A DNA stretch of 64,000 bases from JBAYST01 sp034932745 (GCA_034932745.1 JAYFOJ010000001.1:62001-126000), one strand, 5' to 3'. Numbered from the stretch's first letter, positions 42,648 through 51,138 are shown. The notes: generated by a model not told the origin, from the sequence alone. Numbers and translations are program-made.

Positions 42648-43826
42648 ATGAAAATTCTTATCGTTTGTCAGTTTTATTATCCAGAGAACTTTGTGATTTA
42701 CAAAATAGCCGAAACTTTGAAGAGTTTTGGTCATGATGTTCACGTCCTAACTGGTAAGCCAAATTACGGATATGGATACATCCTTCCTGAATATAAGCAT
42801 GTAATCGATGAAGAAATTAATGGAGTTAAAGTCCATCGCGTCAACCTATACCCAAGAAAAGATTCTCGAATTTCAATTATTAAGAATTATTTGTCTTTTT
42901 GGAAAAATTCGAAGAAATGGGTTAAAAAAACAAAAATTAAATTTGATGTCGTTTATTCGATGTCTCTTTCTCCAGTGACAATTTTAGCCGCTGGTAATCT
43001 ATATAAGAAAAAATATGGAGTTCCACATGTTTGCCATTGTGTCGATTTGTGGCCCGAGTCAGTGCTAGTCACTAACGCTGTAAAAGAAGGTTCATTAGCT
43101 TATAGAATTCTTTACCATTGGTCGAAAAAACTATATGAAGGATGCGATCGAATTTTAGTCGGATCCCCATCTTTTAAAGATTATTTCGTCAATAAACTAA
43201 AAATGTCTGGTGAAAACATCGTTTATATTCCTCAACCATCGTTGGTCGATGATAGCGAAAGCATTAAGCCGTATAGTCTAGGCGAAGGATTCAATATTCT
43301 TTATTGTGGAAACCTTGGAAGAATTCAATTGGTAGAGATGATTCCGAACGCGATGAAATTAGTAAAGAATCCAGATGTAAGATTTCACGTCATTGGGATG
43401 GGACCGATGACTAATGAGTTTTTAAAACGCATTGCGGATTTGAAACTCGCTAATAAAGTTATTTATCATGGTCCGCTTCCTGCTCAAAAGGCGGCGCCAT
43501 ATTTTAAATCTGCAGATGCTTTATTTGTTTCTTTAAAATCCGAAGGTGTAGCTGGCAAAACCATTCCCAATAAATTAATTATGTCGATGGCGTTCAGCAA
43601 GCCAATTTTAGGAATGTTAGAGGGCGATGGGAAAGATGTTTTAAAGAAATCTGGCGGCGCCATATTTGCTGATCAAAACGAACAGTCATTAGCAGAAGCG
43701 ATTCAGGCCATATCTACGGTTTCTTCCCTTACATTAAAAAAACTCGGCGCATTAAACCGAGCTTATTACGAGGACAATTTCGAACTAGAAAAAGTTGTTC
43801 GAGAAATCGAAAAATATCTAATCTAA
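42648..43826 (+). CDS. glycosyltransferase family 4 (WbuB-like)
   Basis: The 392-residue protein has the GT-B fold signatures: MKILIVCQFYYPENF..IAETLKSFGHDVHVLTG at the start, VCHCVDLWPESV, and GVAGKTIPNKLIMSMAFSKPILGM in the donor-binding domain. It resembles WbuB-type sugar transferases of surface glycan pathways. The frame opens at 42630, but ATG 42648 gives the family start. Its last nine bases overlap the end of the convergent minus-strand gene. Confidence 0.87.
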   Translation: MKILIVCQFYYPENFVIYKIAETLKSFGHDVHVLTGKPNYGYGYILPEYKHVIDEEINGVKVHRVNLYPRKDSRISIIKNYLSFWKNSKKWVKKTKIKFDVVYSMSLSPVTILAAGNLYKKKYGVPHVCHCVDLWPESVLVTNAVKEGSLAYRILYHWSKKLYEGCDRILVGSPSFKDYFVNKLKMSGENIVYIPQPSLVDDSESIKPYSLGEGFNILYCGNLGRIQLVEMIPNAMKLVKNPDVRFHVIGMGPMTNEFLKRIADLKLANKVIYHGPLPAQKAAPYFKSADALFVSLKSEGVAGKTIPNKLIMSMAFSKPILGMLEGDGKDVLKKSGGAIFADQNEQSLAEAIQAISTVSSLTLKKLGALNRAYYEDNFELEKVVREIEKYLI

Positions 43827-44975
43827 TTTCTTTAGGAAATCATTTACTTTCTTATTAACAGATTTTAAAGAATACAAATCGTGGACTTTTTCTTTTGCTT
43901 TGTCTCCAAGAGCTTTTCTTTCTTCTTTGGTTAAAGAAACGACATGTTCAAGAGCTTTCGCTAATTCTTTATCAGAACTCGATTTAGACCAAATGATCAA
44001 ATCACCGATGACTTTTTGTAACTTACTATTCTTAACCGAAATTGTCGGAACGCCACTTTCGAGATACTCAAGAGTCTTGGATGGAATTGAATAACGATCT
44101 AAATCTTCTGAGAATGGTCGAGGGTTAATATTCGCAATTGCGCCTTTTTCATAGGCATAGCACTCATCTACCGTTATCGCACCTAGGTACTTGATATTCT
44201 TATCTCCGCCTATCGCGTCATTTATTCCTTTTACATCTGCGTGATGACCAGAAATCATTAACTTATAACCCTTGTTGGTTTTGCTAAATAATCTAAAGGC
44301 TTTAATTAAATCGTAAATGCCATATCTAGCGAGTAATGCACCGCCGAAAAAGAAATACTTTCCGATTTTCTCTTTTGGATTTGATAAGTTTTCTTCGACT
44401 ATACCTTCTAAAATAAGCGATGGTTTTTTACTTACATTAAATAGTTCATCGAGTCCAGTTGTGAGAGCGATATAACCAGAATAAGCATTTGTGTGGCTTA
44501 ATAAATAGACGGTATAAGATCTAGTCGTGCCGGTAATGTTTGAAGGTGAATCAGTGCATAAACCGACGACTCTTAGTTTCTTTCTTTTTAAAGAGTGTTT
44601 GGCAAAGTGAACGATTGCGGGGTTAATGGTATCGACGAAAACTATTGTGTCATCCTTTGCATATTTTTTGACAAGAGTATTGACTTGTCGGTGACCATTT
44701 ATCAGTTTGCGGAAGATATCTCTTTGAATCGCGATGTAATGCCAAGAGATATTTCCATCTTCTTTTTCTTCTTTCTTTAAATTTTTCAAATCGCACAACG
44801 ATTTAGAAAAAGGACGAACAGAAATTACATCAATGCGATTATTAATGGCTAAAGATCGGATCATTTTATTATGAAAATTTTGATTTGAAGGATTAGGAGA
44901 AGACTTCCAGTGGGGAAGGTAGTTAGCAAAATCGTCCTTGTCCATTGCAGTGGTTATATAAATAATGTGTCTCAT
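43818..44975 (-). CDS. glycosyltransferase, family 1/4-like
   Basis: The 385-residue protein shows a GT-B C-terminal half (YFFFGGALLARYGIYDLIKAF, NIKYLGAITVDECYAYEKGAIANINPRPF and SIPSKTLEYLESGVPTIS). The N-terminal half is divergent and starts MRHIIYITTAMDKDD. Its ATG overlaps the stop of the upstream glycosyltransferase (ATGA), so the two are co-translated. The 3' end overlaps the convergent GT gene by nine bases. Confidence 0.8.
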   Translation of the reverse strand: MRHIIYITTAMDKDDFANYLPHWKSSPNPSNQNFHNKMIRSLAINNRIDVISVRPFSKSLCDLKNLKKEEKEDGNISWHYIAIQRDIFRKLINGHRQVNTLVKKYAKDDTIVFVDTINPAIVHFAKHSLKRKKLRVVGLCTDSPSNITGTTRSYTVYLLSHTNAYSGYIALTTGLDELFNVSKKPSLILEGIVEENLSNPKEKIGKYFFFGGALLARYGIYDLIKAFRLFSKTNKGYKLMISGHHADVKGINDAIGGDKNIKYLGAITVDECYAYEKGAIANINPRPFSEDLDRYSIPSKTLEYLESGVPTISVKNSKLQKVIGDLIIWSKSSSDKELAKALEHVVSLTKEERKALGDKAKEKVHDLYSLKSVNKKVNDFLKKLD

Positions 44976-46060
44976 TTTTTGAGTTCCTCTAGTTCGTGAT
45001 AAATGATTTCAGTCATTTTTTCGATTGTGTTTTCTTTTGCGACACTAATCGCGTAAGCCCCCATATCTTCTTTAATGTTATCCATTGCATGAGTTATTTT
45101 GTCCTCATCATCACATGGAACAATATAGCCATTTTTTCCATCCTTGACTAGATTTAAAGATGAAACAACCATGTTGCTTGAAATAACTGGTAATCCTTGA
45201 GATAAAGATTCATTAGTGGTGTGCCCGTAGATATCTTCTTTTGAAAGAGTGATAAAACAATCACATGAGCGCATTATTTTGAATAATATTTTCTTATTAA
45301 CAAAATCGACAATGTGAACATTGCTAATGTTGTTTTTTATAATATATTGCTCGTATAGGTGTTTTTCTTCTCCACTACCAATTAAAAGAAGATGCTCTTT
45401 ACGATCTTTAAATATGCTAATTAACTGAATGTTATTTTTTCGTTTAATAAATTGCGTAGGGGAAACAAAAAGCATTCCACTTGGAAGATTGAATTCTTTT
45501 CGAATCTCATCTTTTTGTTCACGAGTTAGCGGAGCATCTAAAACTTCTTTTTCAAATATCGTGGAATTTGGATAACGGAGAATATCGTTTTTTCTAGCTC
45601 CGTAATGAATTAAATACTTATCTGTTTCTTCACTTGGAGAGAAATAGCGGTAGGCCGAAGAGACAATTCTTCTTTTAATAAATCTTTTGATAAATCCATC
45701 ATCGTGAATAATTCCGCCATTAACAAAAAGAAGCCATTTGACTTTCTTTTTATTCAAGAAATTAATCGCGCGCATTTCGGTAATCGTCGAATAACCATTC
45801 ATTATGATGAAATCGTAAGAGGTGTAATTTTGTTTTAAAAATCTAACTAATTCACCGGTGTTACTGTTTTCTTCGCCGAAGGCACCATTGTTTAAAAAAT
45901 GAGCTTTAAACTTGAAATCGTTCTTAAGGTAAAAGCGATAGTCTCTGTTGCTACATTTTCTTCTTTCAAAGACGACTTCGAGATCTATTTTCTTTGATAA
46001 TTCATCGAAAAAATTCACCTTATAAGGTGCGGGATGATTGAAAACAATTAGGATTTTCAT
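44972..46060 (-). CDS. glycosyltransferase family 4
   Basis: The 362-residue protein starts MKILIVFNHPAPYKVNFFDEL, typical of GT4 enzymes. It carries LFVSPTQFIKRKNNIQLI, LLLIGSGEEKHLYEQY and a donor-site region EDIYGHTTNESLSQGLPVISS. An in-frame ATG further upstream (46075) is disfavoured because TATAAT ends six bases before ATG 46060, which makes this start leaderless. It is the first gene of a two-gene glycosyltransferase unit. Confidence 0.86.
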   Translation of the reverse strand: MKILIVFNHPAPYKVNFFDELSKKIDLEVVFERRKCSNRDYRFYLKNDFKFKAHFLNNGAFGEENSNTGELVRFLKQNYTSYDFIIMNGYSTITEMRAINFLNKKKVKWLLFVNGGIIHDDGFIKRFIKRRIVSSAYRYFSPSEETDKYLIHYGARKNDILRYPNSTIFEKEVLDAPLTREQKDEIRKEFNLPSGMLFVSPTQFIKRKNNIQLISIFKDRKEHLLLIGSGEEKHLYEQYIIKNNISNVHIVDFVNKKILFKIMRSCDCFITLSKEDIYGHTTNESLSQGLPVISSNMVVSSLNLVKDGKNGYIVPCDDEDKITHAMDNIKEDMGAYAISVAKENTIEKMTEIIYHELEELKK

Positions 46061-46066
46061 ATCAAC

Positions 46067-46072
46067 ATTATA
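46067..46072 (-). promoter_or_regulatory. -10 box, leaderless glycosyltransferase gene
   Basis: On the minus strand TATAAT ends six bases before ATG 46060, placing +1 at the start codon. The divergent ung gene has the same arrangement. Confidence 0.55.
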
Positions 46073-46103
46073 CACTTTTTACCTTTATGTAAAAGAATAG
46101 CAA

Positions 46104-46112
46104 TGGTAGTAT
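46104..46112 (+). promoter_or_regulatory. extended -10 promoter, leaderless ung
   Basis: TGGTAGTAT ends exactly six bases before ATG 46119. There is no Shine-Dalgarno site. Confidence 0.5.
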
Positions 46113-46118
46113 AGAGCC

Positions 46119-46799
46119 ATGTCGAGAAGTTATAAAACATGGAACGATTTCTTTGAAAGTATCAAAGATAAGACATACTCAAAAGAGTTACATGAATTCT
46201 TAAATCAAGAATATTCTTGCCATGTTTGTTATCCGCCAAGACAAAAGGTGTTTAATGCATTTATGCTCACGCCTTTGAATAATGTCAAAGTTGTCATCAT
46301 TGGGCAAGATCCATATCACGAACCTAATCAAGCTATGGGACTAGCTTTTTCTGTCCCTAATGGCATTGATTTACCTCCATCTCTAATTAATATTTATAAA
46401 GAAATAAGCAACGAATATAATGTGCCAGTATCTCGTAATGGAGATCTATCTTATTTAGCCACTCAAGGTGTGCTATTGCTCAATGCATCTTTGTCTGTAA
46501 GAAAAGCAGAACCGCTTTCACATAACATCCCTCAATATAAGGAGTTTTTAAAAGATGTATTGATGGTTTTAGATGGAATTGATAATCCAATGGTTTTTCT
46601 TTTGTGGGGCGGAAATGCAAGAAAACTCAAGGAATATGTTCATAATCCGAAACACCTAGTTTTAGAAAGTGTTCATCCTTCGCCTTTATCCGCCAATCGC
46701 GGCGGATGGTTTGGCAATAATCATTTCCGAAAAACGAACGAGTTTTTAAAAGCTAACGATATCGAAGAAATTAATTGGATAAAAAGTAGCAATAATTAA
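46119..46799 (+). CDS. ung: uracil-DNA glycosylase
   Basis: UNG removes uracil from DNA in base excision repair. The 226-residue protein has the catalytic motif GQDPYHEPNQAMGLAFSV (residues ~64-81) and the DNA-intercalating HPSPLSANRGG near residue 188, both intact. It appears leaderless. The TPP riboswitch starts soon after its stop without a terminator. Confidence 0.96.
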   Translation: MSRSYKTWNDFFESIKDKTYSKELHEFLNQEYSCHVCYPPRQKVFNAFMLTPLNNVKVVIIGQDPYHEPNQAMGLAFSVPNGIDLPPSLINIYKEISNEYNVPVSRNGDLSYLATQGVLLLNASLSVRKAEPLSHNIPQYKEFLKDVLMVLDGIDNPMVFLLWGGNARKLKEYVHNPKHLVLESVHPSPLSANRGGWFGNNHFRKTNEFLKANDIEEINWIKSSNN

Positions 46800-46804
46800 A
46801 CTCA

Positions 46805-46815
46805 TATAATATAAT
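46805..46815 (+). promoter_or_regulatory. overlapping -10 boxes before the TPP riboswitch
   Basis: TATAAT occurs at 46805-46810 and again at 46810-46815, placing +1 at or just before the aptamer. No clear -35 is visible. Confidence 0.4.
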
Positions 46816-46910
46816 AACCACGGGAGCTAGGGGAACCTGGCTGAGAGGAGTGCTATTCCGCATTCGACCGGACCTGATCCAGGTAATGCTGGCGGAGGGA
46901 AATTTTTTAT
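46812..46910 (+). ncRNA. TPP (THI-box) riboswitch aptamer
   Basis: The conserved THI-box segments are present in order: CGGGAGCTAGGGG, CTGAGAGG (46841-46848), GACCTGATCC (46871-46880), AGGTAATGCTGGCGGAGGGA (46881-46900). AT-rich flanks (46812-46818 with 46904-46910) can close P1. The aptamer binds thiamine pyrophosphate and here precedes a thiamine transporter gene. Confidence 0.95.
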
Positions 46911-46933
46911 TTCCTCCTCTTAGGTATGGAGGA
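46894..46933 (+). promoter_or_regulatory. expression platform of the TPP riboswitch
   Basis: TCCTCC at 46912-46917 can pair with the Shine-Dalgarno GGAGGA at 46928-46933. Alternatively it can pair with GGAGG at 46894-46898 at the 3' edge of the aptamer, extended by AAAT/ATTT. The two pairings exclude each other, which predicts translational control: ligand-bound aptamer frees the anti-Shine-Dalgarno and shuts translation off. Confidence 0.7.
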
Positions 46934-46940
46934 TTTTTTT

Positions 46941-47903
46941 ATGAAAATCAAAGTTAGGAGTTTAGTTTTTACCTTAGCGAGTTTAATTGTGTTTATTGGC
47001 TTGCTATTTGTCCCGTATGTTTCTATTTCGGATGAACCGAAAAACGCGATCGAATCCTTATTTAATGGCACTTTTGCCTGGATTTCGATTTTTAGTTTCC
47101 TGCCGTTTATTTTGTTTTTATTAGGAACTTTGTTTGTTGCCTTAAGACGGCTCAAAAAGGGATTATCCGCAGTAGCGACAATATTGTTCATGTTAAGCGG
47201 ATTCCTATTTGTATTTGCTAACTCTTTCATCGCATATTCTTTAGATTTAGAAGCTAGTGAAGTTGTGCTTAATGCGGGGGCGATTATTTTATCGATTATA
47301 AGTTTCGTCTTTACGCTTTTAGCAAATGGCTTTATTTTTGATGAAAACCGTTTCTCGACGAGGGACATAGTGGAAAGCGCCATGCTAGTCGCTTTTGCGG
47401 TGGCATTAGATTTATCGGTTTTTAAATTTAAGATTGTTCCAAAAGGTGGGTCGATTTCCTTAGCGATGCTCCCGTTATTTATCGTTGCCTTAAGACAAGG
47501 TCCATTAAAGGGCTTCATCGTTACCGGTATCGTCTACGGATTTATTAACTGTCTAGTCGACGGATATGGTTTCGTTTGTTTCCCCTTCGATTACTTATTA
47601 GGATTTGGTTCAATTGCGATTCTTGGATTCTTCCGAAAATGGATTCTTCCATCAGGCAAAATTGGCTATAACTTTAAAGGCATTTTGCTTCTAGTAATTG
47701 GAGTCATTCTTTCTGGAATGGCAAGAATTGTTGCTTCAGGAATTTCTGGTGTCGTTTTCTTCGGCCGAACACCATATGATTCTTTAATATATCAATTGCT
47801 ATATATCCCAGCGTCAATCGGCTTATGTTTGGTAGCCCTTATTGCGCTATATATTCCTTTGCAAGTCATCAATAAAAGATACCCGCTAATTCCTAATCTT
47901 TAG
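46941..47903 (+). CDS. thiT: ThiT-like thiamine ECF transporter S component with N-terminal extension
   Basis: The C-terminal half (from about residue 135) carries the ThiT pattern: KIVPKGGSISLAMLPLFIVALRQGPLKGFIVTGIVYGFIN. This protein binds thiamine and works with an energy-coupling module (not in the window). The protein has 320 residues, whereas ThiT is about 190. The extra N-terminal part has about four membrane helices and no known motif. ATG 46941 is chosen over ATG 46926 because GGAGG at 46928-46932 lies eight bases upstream. The TPP riboswitch supports the substrate. Confidence 0.88.
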   Translation: MKIKVRSLVFTLASLIVFIGLLFVPYVSISDEPKNAIESLFNGTFAWISIFSFLPFILFLLGTLFVALRRLKKGLSAVATILFMLSGFLFVFANSFIAYSLDLEASEVVLNAGAIILSIISFVFTLLANGFIFDENRFSTRDIVESAMLVAFAVALDLSVFKFKIVPKGGSISLAMLPLFIVALRQGPLKGFIVTGIVYGFINCLVDGYGFVCFPFDYLLGFGSIAILGFFRKWILPSGKIGYNFKGILLLVIGVILSGMARIVASGISGVVFFGRTPYDSLIYQLLYIPASIGLCLVALIALYIPLQVINKRYPLIPNL

Positions 47904-47948
47904 AAATAATTCTAAATATGCTACGATTTATGAACGTGGAGTATTTAT

Positions 47949-48956
47949 ATGAAAGAAAAGAAAAAAACAAGTAAGAAACCTGTTGAGGATGTTGTAAAAG
48001 AGGAACCGGCTAAAATTGAGCCAGCAATTCAAGAGCAACAGTTCGAGGTTAAAAAAGATGATACTGGTGTACCTTTTAACGAAAGAATAGAAAATGCGCG
48101 CAATGATCTTCTCGTCAAATATAAGAAGAACAAACAACTAAGCACAATAGTTACTTTTGTCGTCGTTGTCCTTGTTATTGCAGCTTTTATCTTGATGTAC
48201 CAAGAATCTGAAGGATTTAAGATTACTGGTTATGTCGTCGCTGGCGCTACATTACTAGGAATGATTGCGTTTTATATCATTAACCGCAACCGTTTTCCAG
48301 ATGCGACAAGAGACTATATTAATTTTATCAGCGCACAGTTCAACGGATTTGTTTTCGAAGATAGTGCCTATGAAAAACTTACAATGGATCCAAAAGATAA
48401 ACTCGATCAAGGAGAAATTGCTGCCGATCGCGTTTATACCGGAATTGCTCGTTTAGGAAGCCGAAACATTGTACAAGGTATTTATTTGCATGAGCACTTC
48501 ACTATCGCCGATGTTGCAGCCTATACTCGCGGTGATAAAAAACAAGAAGTGGCTGCGTTCGTTGGGAAGTACACTTCGTTTCCAAATAATCGAAAAATAG
48601 AAGGAAGAATCATTATCACCATCAAAGGCGAAAAAGAAATCGATCTGCCGACCGATATTAGCGACTTAGTCAAAGTTGAAGAAGCGGAAAAAATGATGAT
48701 TCTTGCGACTGAAGGATTAAATATTCGTGAAATTCTTGGCGAACCTTTTATGAAGGCTATTGAGAAATTTAAAGTGAGTGAGAATCTCATGAATTTGAAT
48801 ATTGCAATTTGGGGCGGCCATACAGCGTTATATATGAGTTATAACGATGAGATGATGGTTTTACCATTTGAAAAGGCTTTTAATGAAGAACCAATCAAAC
48901 AATATAAAGACGAACAAATAAAGCTTTTGAAAATTGTGTCTTTGCTCAACAAATAG
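47949..48956 (+). CDS. membrane protein of unknown function (possibly DUF3137-like)
   Basis: The 335-residue protein has a Lys/Glu-rich cytosolic N-terminus (about 60 residues), two adjacent membrane helices (about 67-85 and 95-112), and a soluble C-terminal domain. The layout and the segment IVQGIYLHEHFTIADVAAYTR recall the DUF3137 family, seen in Mollicutes. The match is by eye and uncertain. A GGAG site precedes ATG 47949, 45 bases after thiT. Confidence 0.65.
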   Translation: MKEKKKTSKKPVEDVVKEEPAKIEPAIQEQQFEVKKDDTGVPFNERIENARNDLLVKYKKNKQLSTIVTFVVVVLVIAAFILMYQESEGFKITGYVVAGATLLGMIAFYIINRNRFPDATRDYINFISAQFNGFVFEDSAYEKLTMDPKDKLDQGEIAADRVYTGIARLGSRNIVQGIYLHEHFTIADVAAYTRGDKKQEVAAFVGKYTSFPNNRKIEGRIIITIKGEKEIDLPTDISDLVKVEEAEKMMILATEGLNIREILGEPFMKAIEKFKVSENLMNLNIAIWGGHTALYMSYNDEMMVLPFEKAFNEEPIKQYKDEQIKLLKIVSLLNK

Positions 48957-48993
48957 CGTTATTTTGTCGGTCGTAGCACACACATACATACGT

Positions 48994-49020
48994 AACCCAG
49001 TTTAATCTGGGTTTTCTTTT
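48994..49020 (+). terminator. rho-independent terminator
   Basis: AACCCAG (48994-49000) pairs with CTGGGTT (49007-49013) around a six-base loop, followed by a T-rich tract. Confidence 0.8.
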
Positions 49021-49029
49021 TGCTATAAT
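49021..49029 (+). promoter_or_regulatory. extended -10 promoter of the Ntdp-t6A operon
   Basis: TGCTATAAT is a near-perfect extended -10 box. Unlike the leaderless genes, +1 at about 49036 leaves a leader of about 63 bases that holds a nine-base-pair hairpin (ATCAACAAA at 49053-49061 with TTTGTTGAT at 49072-49080). Confidence 0.6.
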
Positions 49030-49098
49030 TAACTCGAGCGATACGCTGTTATATCAACAAAGATAGAAGTTTTTGTTGATTTCGGGAGGTGACTCCTT

Positions 49099-49632
49099 AT
49101 GAGTTATATTGGACGTTGGATTGAAATACAAAGTTATAAACACGATGGTCGTTTGCACCGTCAATGGGATCGTGGTCTCGTTTTAGAAGACAACGATGAT
49201 TTTATCATCATCGCTTCAAAAAGGGCTAAGGTAGTCGAGGCAAACGGAAGGCGTTGGTTTACTAAGGAACCAGCGGTTACCGTCTTTTCAAAGAAAGATT
49301 GGTATAACGTTATTTGCATGTTTAAAGATAGTGGAATATCTTATTACTGCAATATCGCTTCTCCGGCTTTAGTAGACCATAACAAGATTAAATATATCGA
49401 TTATGATCTAGACGTCAAATTAATGGCAGACAAAACGATTAGACTTCTGGACGAAAAAGAATACCAGAATCATCGAAAAACTTATAGTTATAGCGAGGAA
49501 TTAGATAAAATTCTTAGCTTTCAAGTCGAAGTAGTAGAGAAAATGATGAAAGATGAAAAATTTCCTTTTGTAGATAAAACTATTGCTGATTACTACGAAG
49601 ATTACGCAAAAATAATAGATGGCGGTAAGTAA
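49099..49632 (+). CDS. nucleoside tri-/diphosphate phosphatase, Ntdp (DUF402) family
   Basis: The 177-residue protein matches the DUF402/Ntdp family that includes B. subtilis YgaC: IQSYKHDGRLHRQW near the start, and the RRWFTKEPAVTVFSKKDWYNVICMFK and DYDLDVKLMADKTIRLLDEKEY core. Members hydrolyse nucleoside tri- and diphosphates with a metal ion. GGGAGG at 49084-49089 precedes the ATG; its GGAG can fold back on CTCC through a GTGA loop. tsaE follows after one base. Confidence 0.88.
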   Translation: MSYIGRWIEIQSYKHDGRLHRQWDRGLVLEDNDDFIIIASKRAKVVEANGRRWFTKEPAVTVFSKKDWYNVICMFKDSGISYYCNIASPALVDHNKIKYIDYDLDVKLMADKTIRLLDEKEYQNHRKTYSYSEELDKILSFQVEVVEKMMKDEKFPFVDKTIADYYEDYAKIIDGGK

Positions 49633-49633
49633 A

Positions 49634-50092
49634 ATGAAAATCACATTAAAAACAAATTCCAAGATAGAGACAATCGCTCTTGGTGAAAAGATGGCTAAGT
49701 ACTTGATTCCAAATTCTGTAATCACCCTTGCAGGAGATTTAGGCGCTGGAAAAACCACTTTAGTTGCTGGGATTGCTAAAGGTTTAGGAATCAAAGAACA
49801 AGTCACTTCTCCGACCTTTAATATTATGAAGTGCTATTTTCATAAGCCTCTTTCTTTATATCACATCGACGCCTATCGACTCGACGGTGTTAATAAAGAC
49901 ATTGGTCTAGAAGAATTTATCGATGGTGACGGAGTATGTGTCGTCGAGTGGCCAAATTATATTATCGAGATGCTTCCTCATAACTCTATTGAGATAGTTA
50001 TTCATAATCTAGGCGACGATGTAAGAGAATTGACCATTTCTTCAAACGATAAGCGTTTTGAAAAGTTAATAAAAACGATAGGAGATAAATAG
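49634..50092 (+). CDS. tsaE: tRNA t6A biosynthesis ATPase TsaE
   Basis: TsaE is the ATPase that helps the TsaB-TsaD complex make threonylcarbamoyladenosine-37 on ANN-decoding tRNAs. The 152-residue protein has Walker A GDLGAGKTT near residue 36, TSPTFNIM, and a C-terminal VVEWPNYI segment. The frame opens at 49619, but ATG 49634 directly follows the previous stop and fits the family start; both are possible. tsaB follows after one base. Confidence 0.93.
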   Translation: MKITLKTNSKIETIALGEKMAKYLIPNSVITLAGDLGAGKTTLVAGIAKGLGIKEQVTSPTFNIMKCYFHKPLSLYHIDAYRLDGVNKDIGLEEFIDGDGVCVVEWPNYIIEMLPHNSIEIVIHNLGDDVRELTISSNDKRFEKLIKTIGDK

Positions 50093-50093
50093 C

Positions 50094-50678
50094 ATGATTA
50101 CAGTGTTGTTAGATTCTTCAAACCGAGATTTAGCAGTCGGAATCGGAAGAGATGGTAAGATCATCGATTCTACATCATACGAAGCTTGGCAAAGACAATC
50201 GGAATCTATGATTCCAGAACTAGATAAGATTTTAAAGAAAAATCAAATCAAAAGAACTGACATATCGGATATTGTTGTAGCGATTGGCCCTGGTTCTTAT
50301 ACTGGCGTCCGCATCGCTTTAACAATTGCAAAAGTAATGGCGCTTGCGTTAAATGTTCCAATTTATCCGGTTTCTTCTTTAAGAGCAATGAAGATTGGTA
50401 GCAAACCGACCATCGCCTTAATAAACGCTAGAAGTTCGAGATCATATATTGGAGTTTTCGAAAAAGAAAAAGTAATTCTCGAAGACCAAATTATGACCAA
50501 TGAAGAAGTGTTGAAATATATTGCTAAGCATTCAGAATATGAGATTTCTGGTGATGTTCAATATTTAGGTTTAGAAGGTCATAAACCGAATGCATTAAAA
50601 GAAATGATGAACTTAAAGCCTATTATCAAACCATGTGAAAATTCACTTGGATTAAAGCCAATTTACTTAAAGGACTAA
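50094..50678 (+). CDS. tsaB: t6A biosynthesis protein TsaB
   Basis: TsaB is the inactive ASKHA-fold partner of TsaD. The 194-residue protein starts MITVLLDSSNRDLAVGI and has AIGPGSYTGVRIALTIAKVMAL near residue 63. AGGAG lies in the end of tsaE. The order tsaE-tsaB-rimI-tsaD is the conserved Bacillota block. Confidence 0.94.
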   Translation: MITVLLDSSNRDLAVGIGRDGKIIDSTSYEAWQRQSESMIPELDKILKKNQIKRTDISDIVVAIGPGSYTGVRIALTIAKVMALALNVPIYPVSSLRAMKIGSKPTIALINARSSRSYIGVFEKEKVILEDQIMTNEEVLKYIAKHSEYEISGDVQYLGLEGHKPNALKEMMNLKPIIKPCENSLGLKPIYLKD

Positions 50679-50679
50679 T

Positions 50680-51138
50680 ATGGACGAGAAAATTCAGTTT
50701 TCGATAAGGAAGATGGCTATTGACGATGTCAAAGAAGTCCTTTCTATTGAGAATGAATCGATCATCTCGCCTTGGAACGAGAAGCAAATCCAATATGAAT
50801 TATTAAACAATCCCGTGAGTCGAATAAGAGTTGCGGTGGACGATAAAATGGCCGTTATTGGATTTATTGATTATTGGATCACATATGATTCTGCAACAAT
50901 TGCGCAGATTGCAATCAAGATAGAACAAAGAAGAAAAGGAGTGGCGAAAGCCCTTCTAGAAAACATGATTGAAGATTGTAAGGATCATCGAGTAAAAGCA
51001 ATTACATTAGAAGTAAGATGCAACAATGAACCTGCAATAAAATTATACGAAGCCTACGGCTTTAAAAGAGTTGTTATCAAAAAGAGTTATTACCACGATG
51101 GCACCGATGCCATTTACATGGTAAGGGAGGTCTACTAA
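50680..51138 (+). CDS. rimI: ribosomal protein alanine N-acetyltransferase RimI
   Basis: This 152-residue GNAT enzyme acetylates the N-terminal alanine of S18 in model bacteria. The acetyl-CoA site QRRKGVAKALLENMIE lies near residue 88, and ITLEVRCNNEPAIKLYEAYGF is typical of RimI. It starts one base after tsaB with AAAGGA upstream. Confidence 0.92.
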   Translation: MDEKIQFSIRKMAIDDVKEVLSIENESIISPWNEKQIQYELLNNPVSRIRVAVDDKMAVIGFIDYWITYDSATIAQIAIKIEQRRKGVAKALLENMIEDCKDHRVKAITLEVRCNNEPAIKLYEAYGFKRVVIKKSYYHDGTDAIYMVREVY

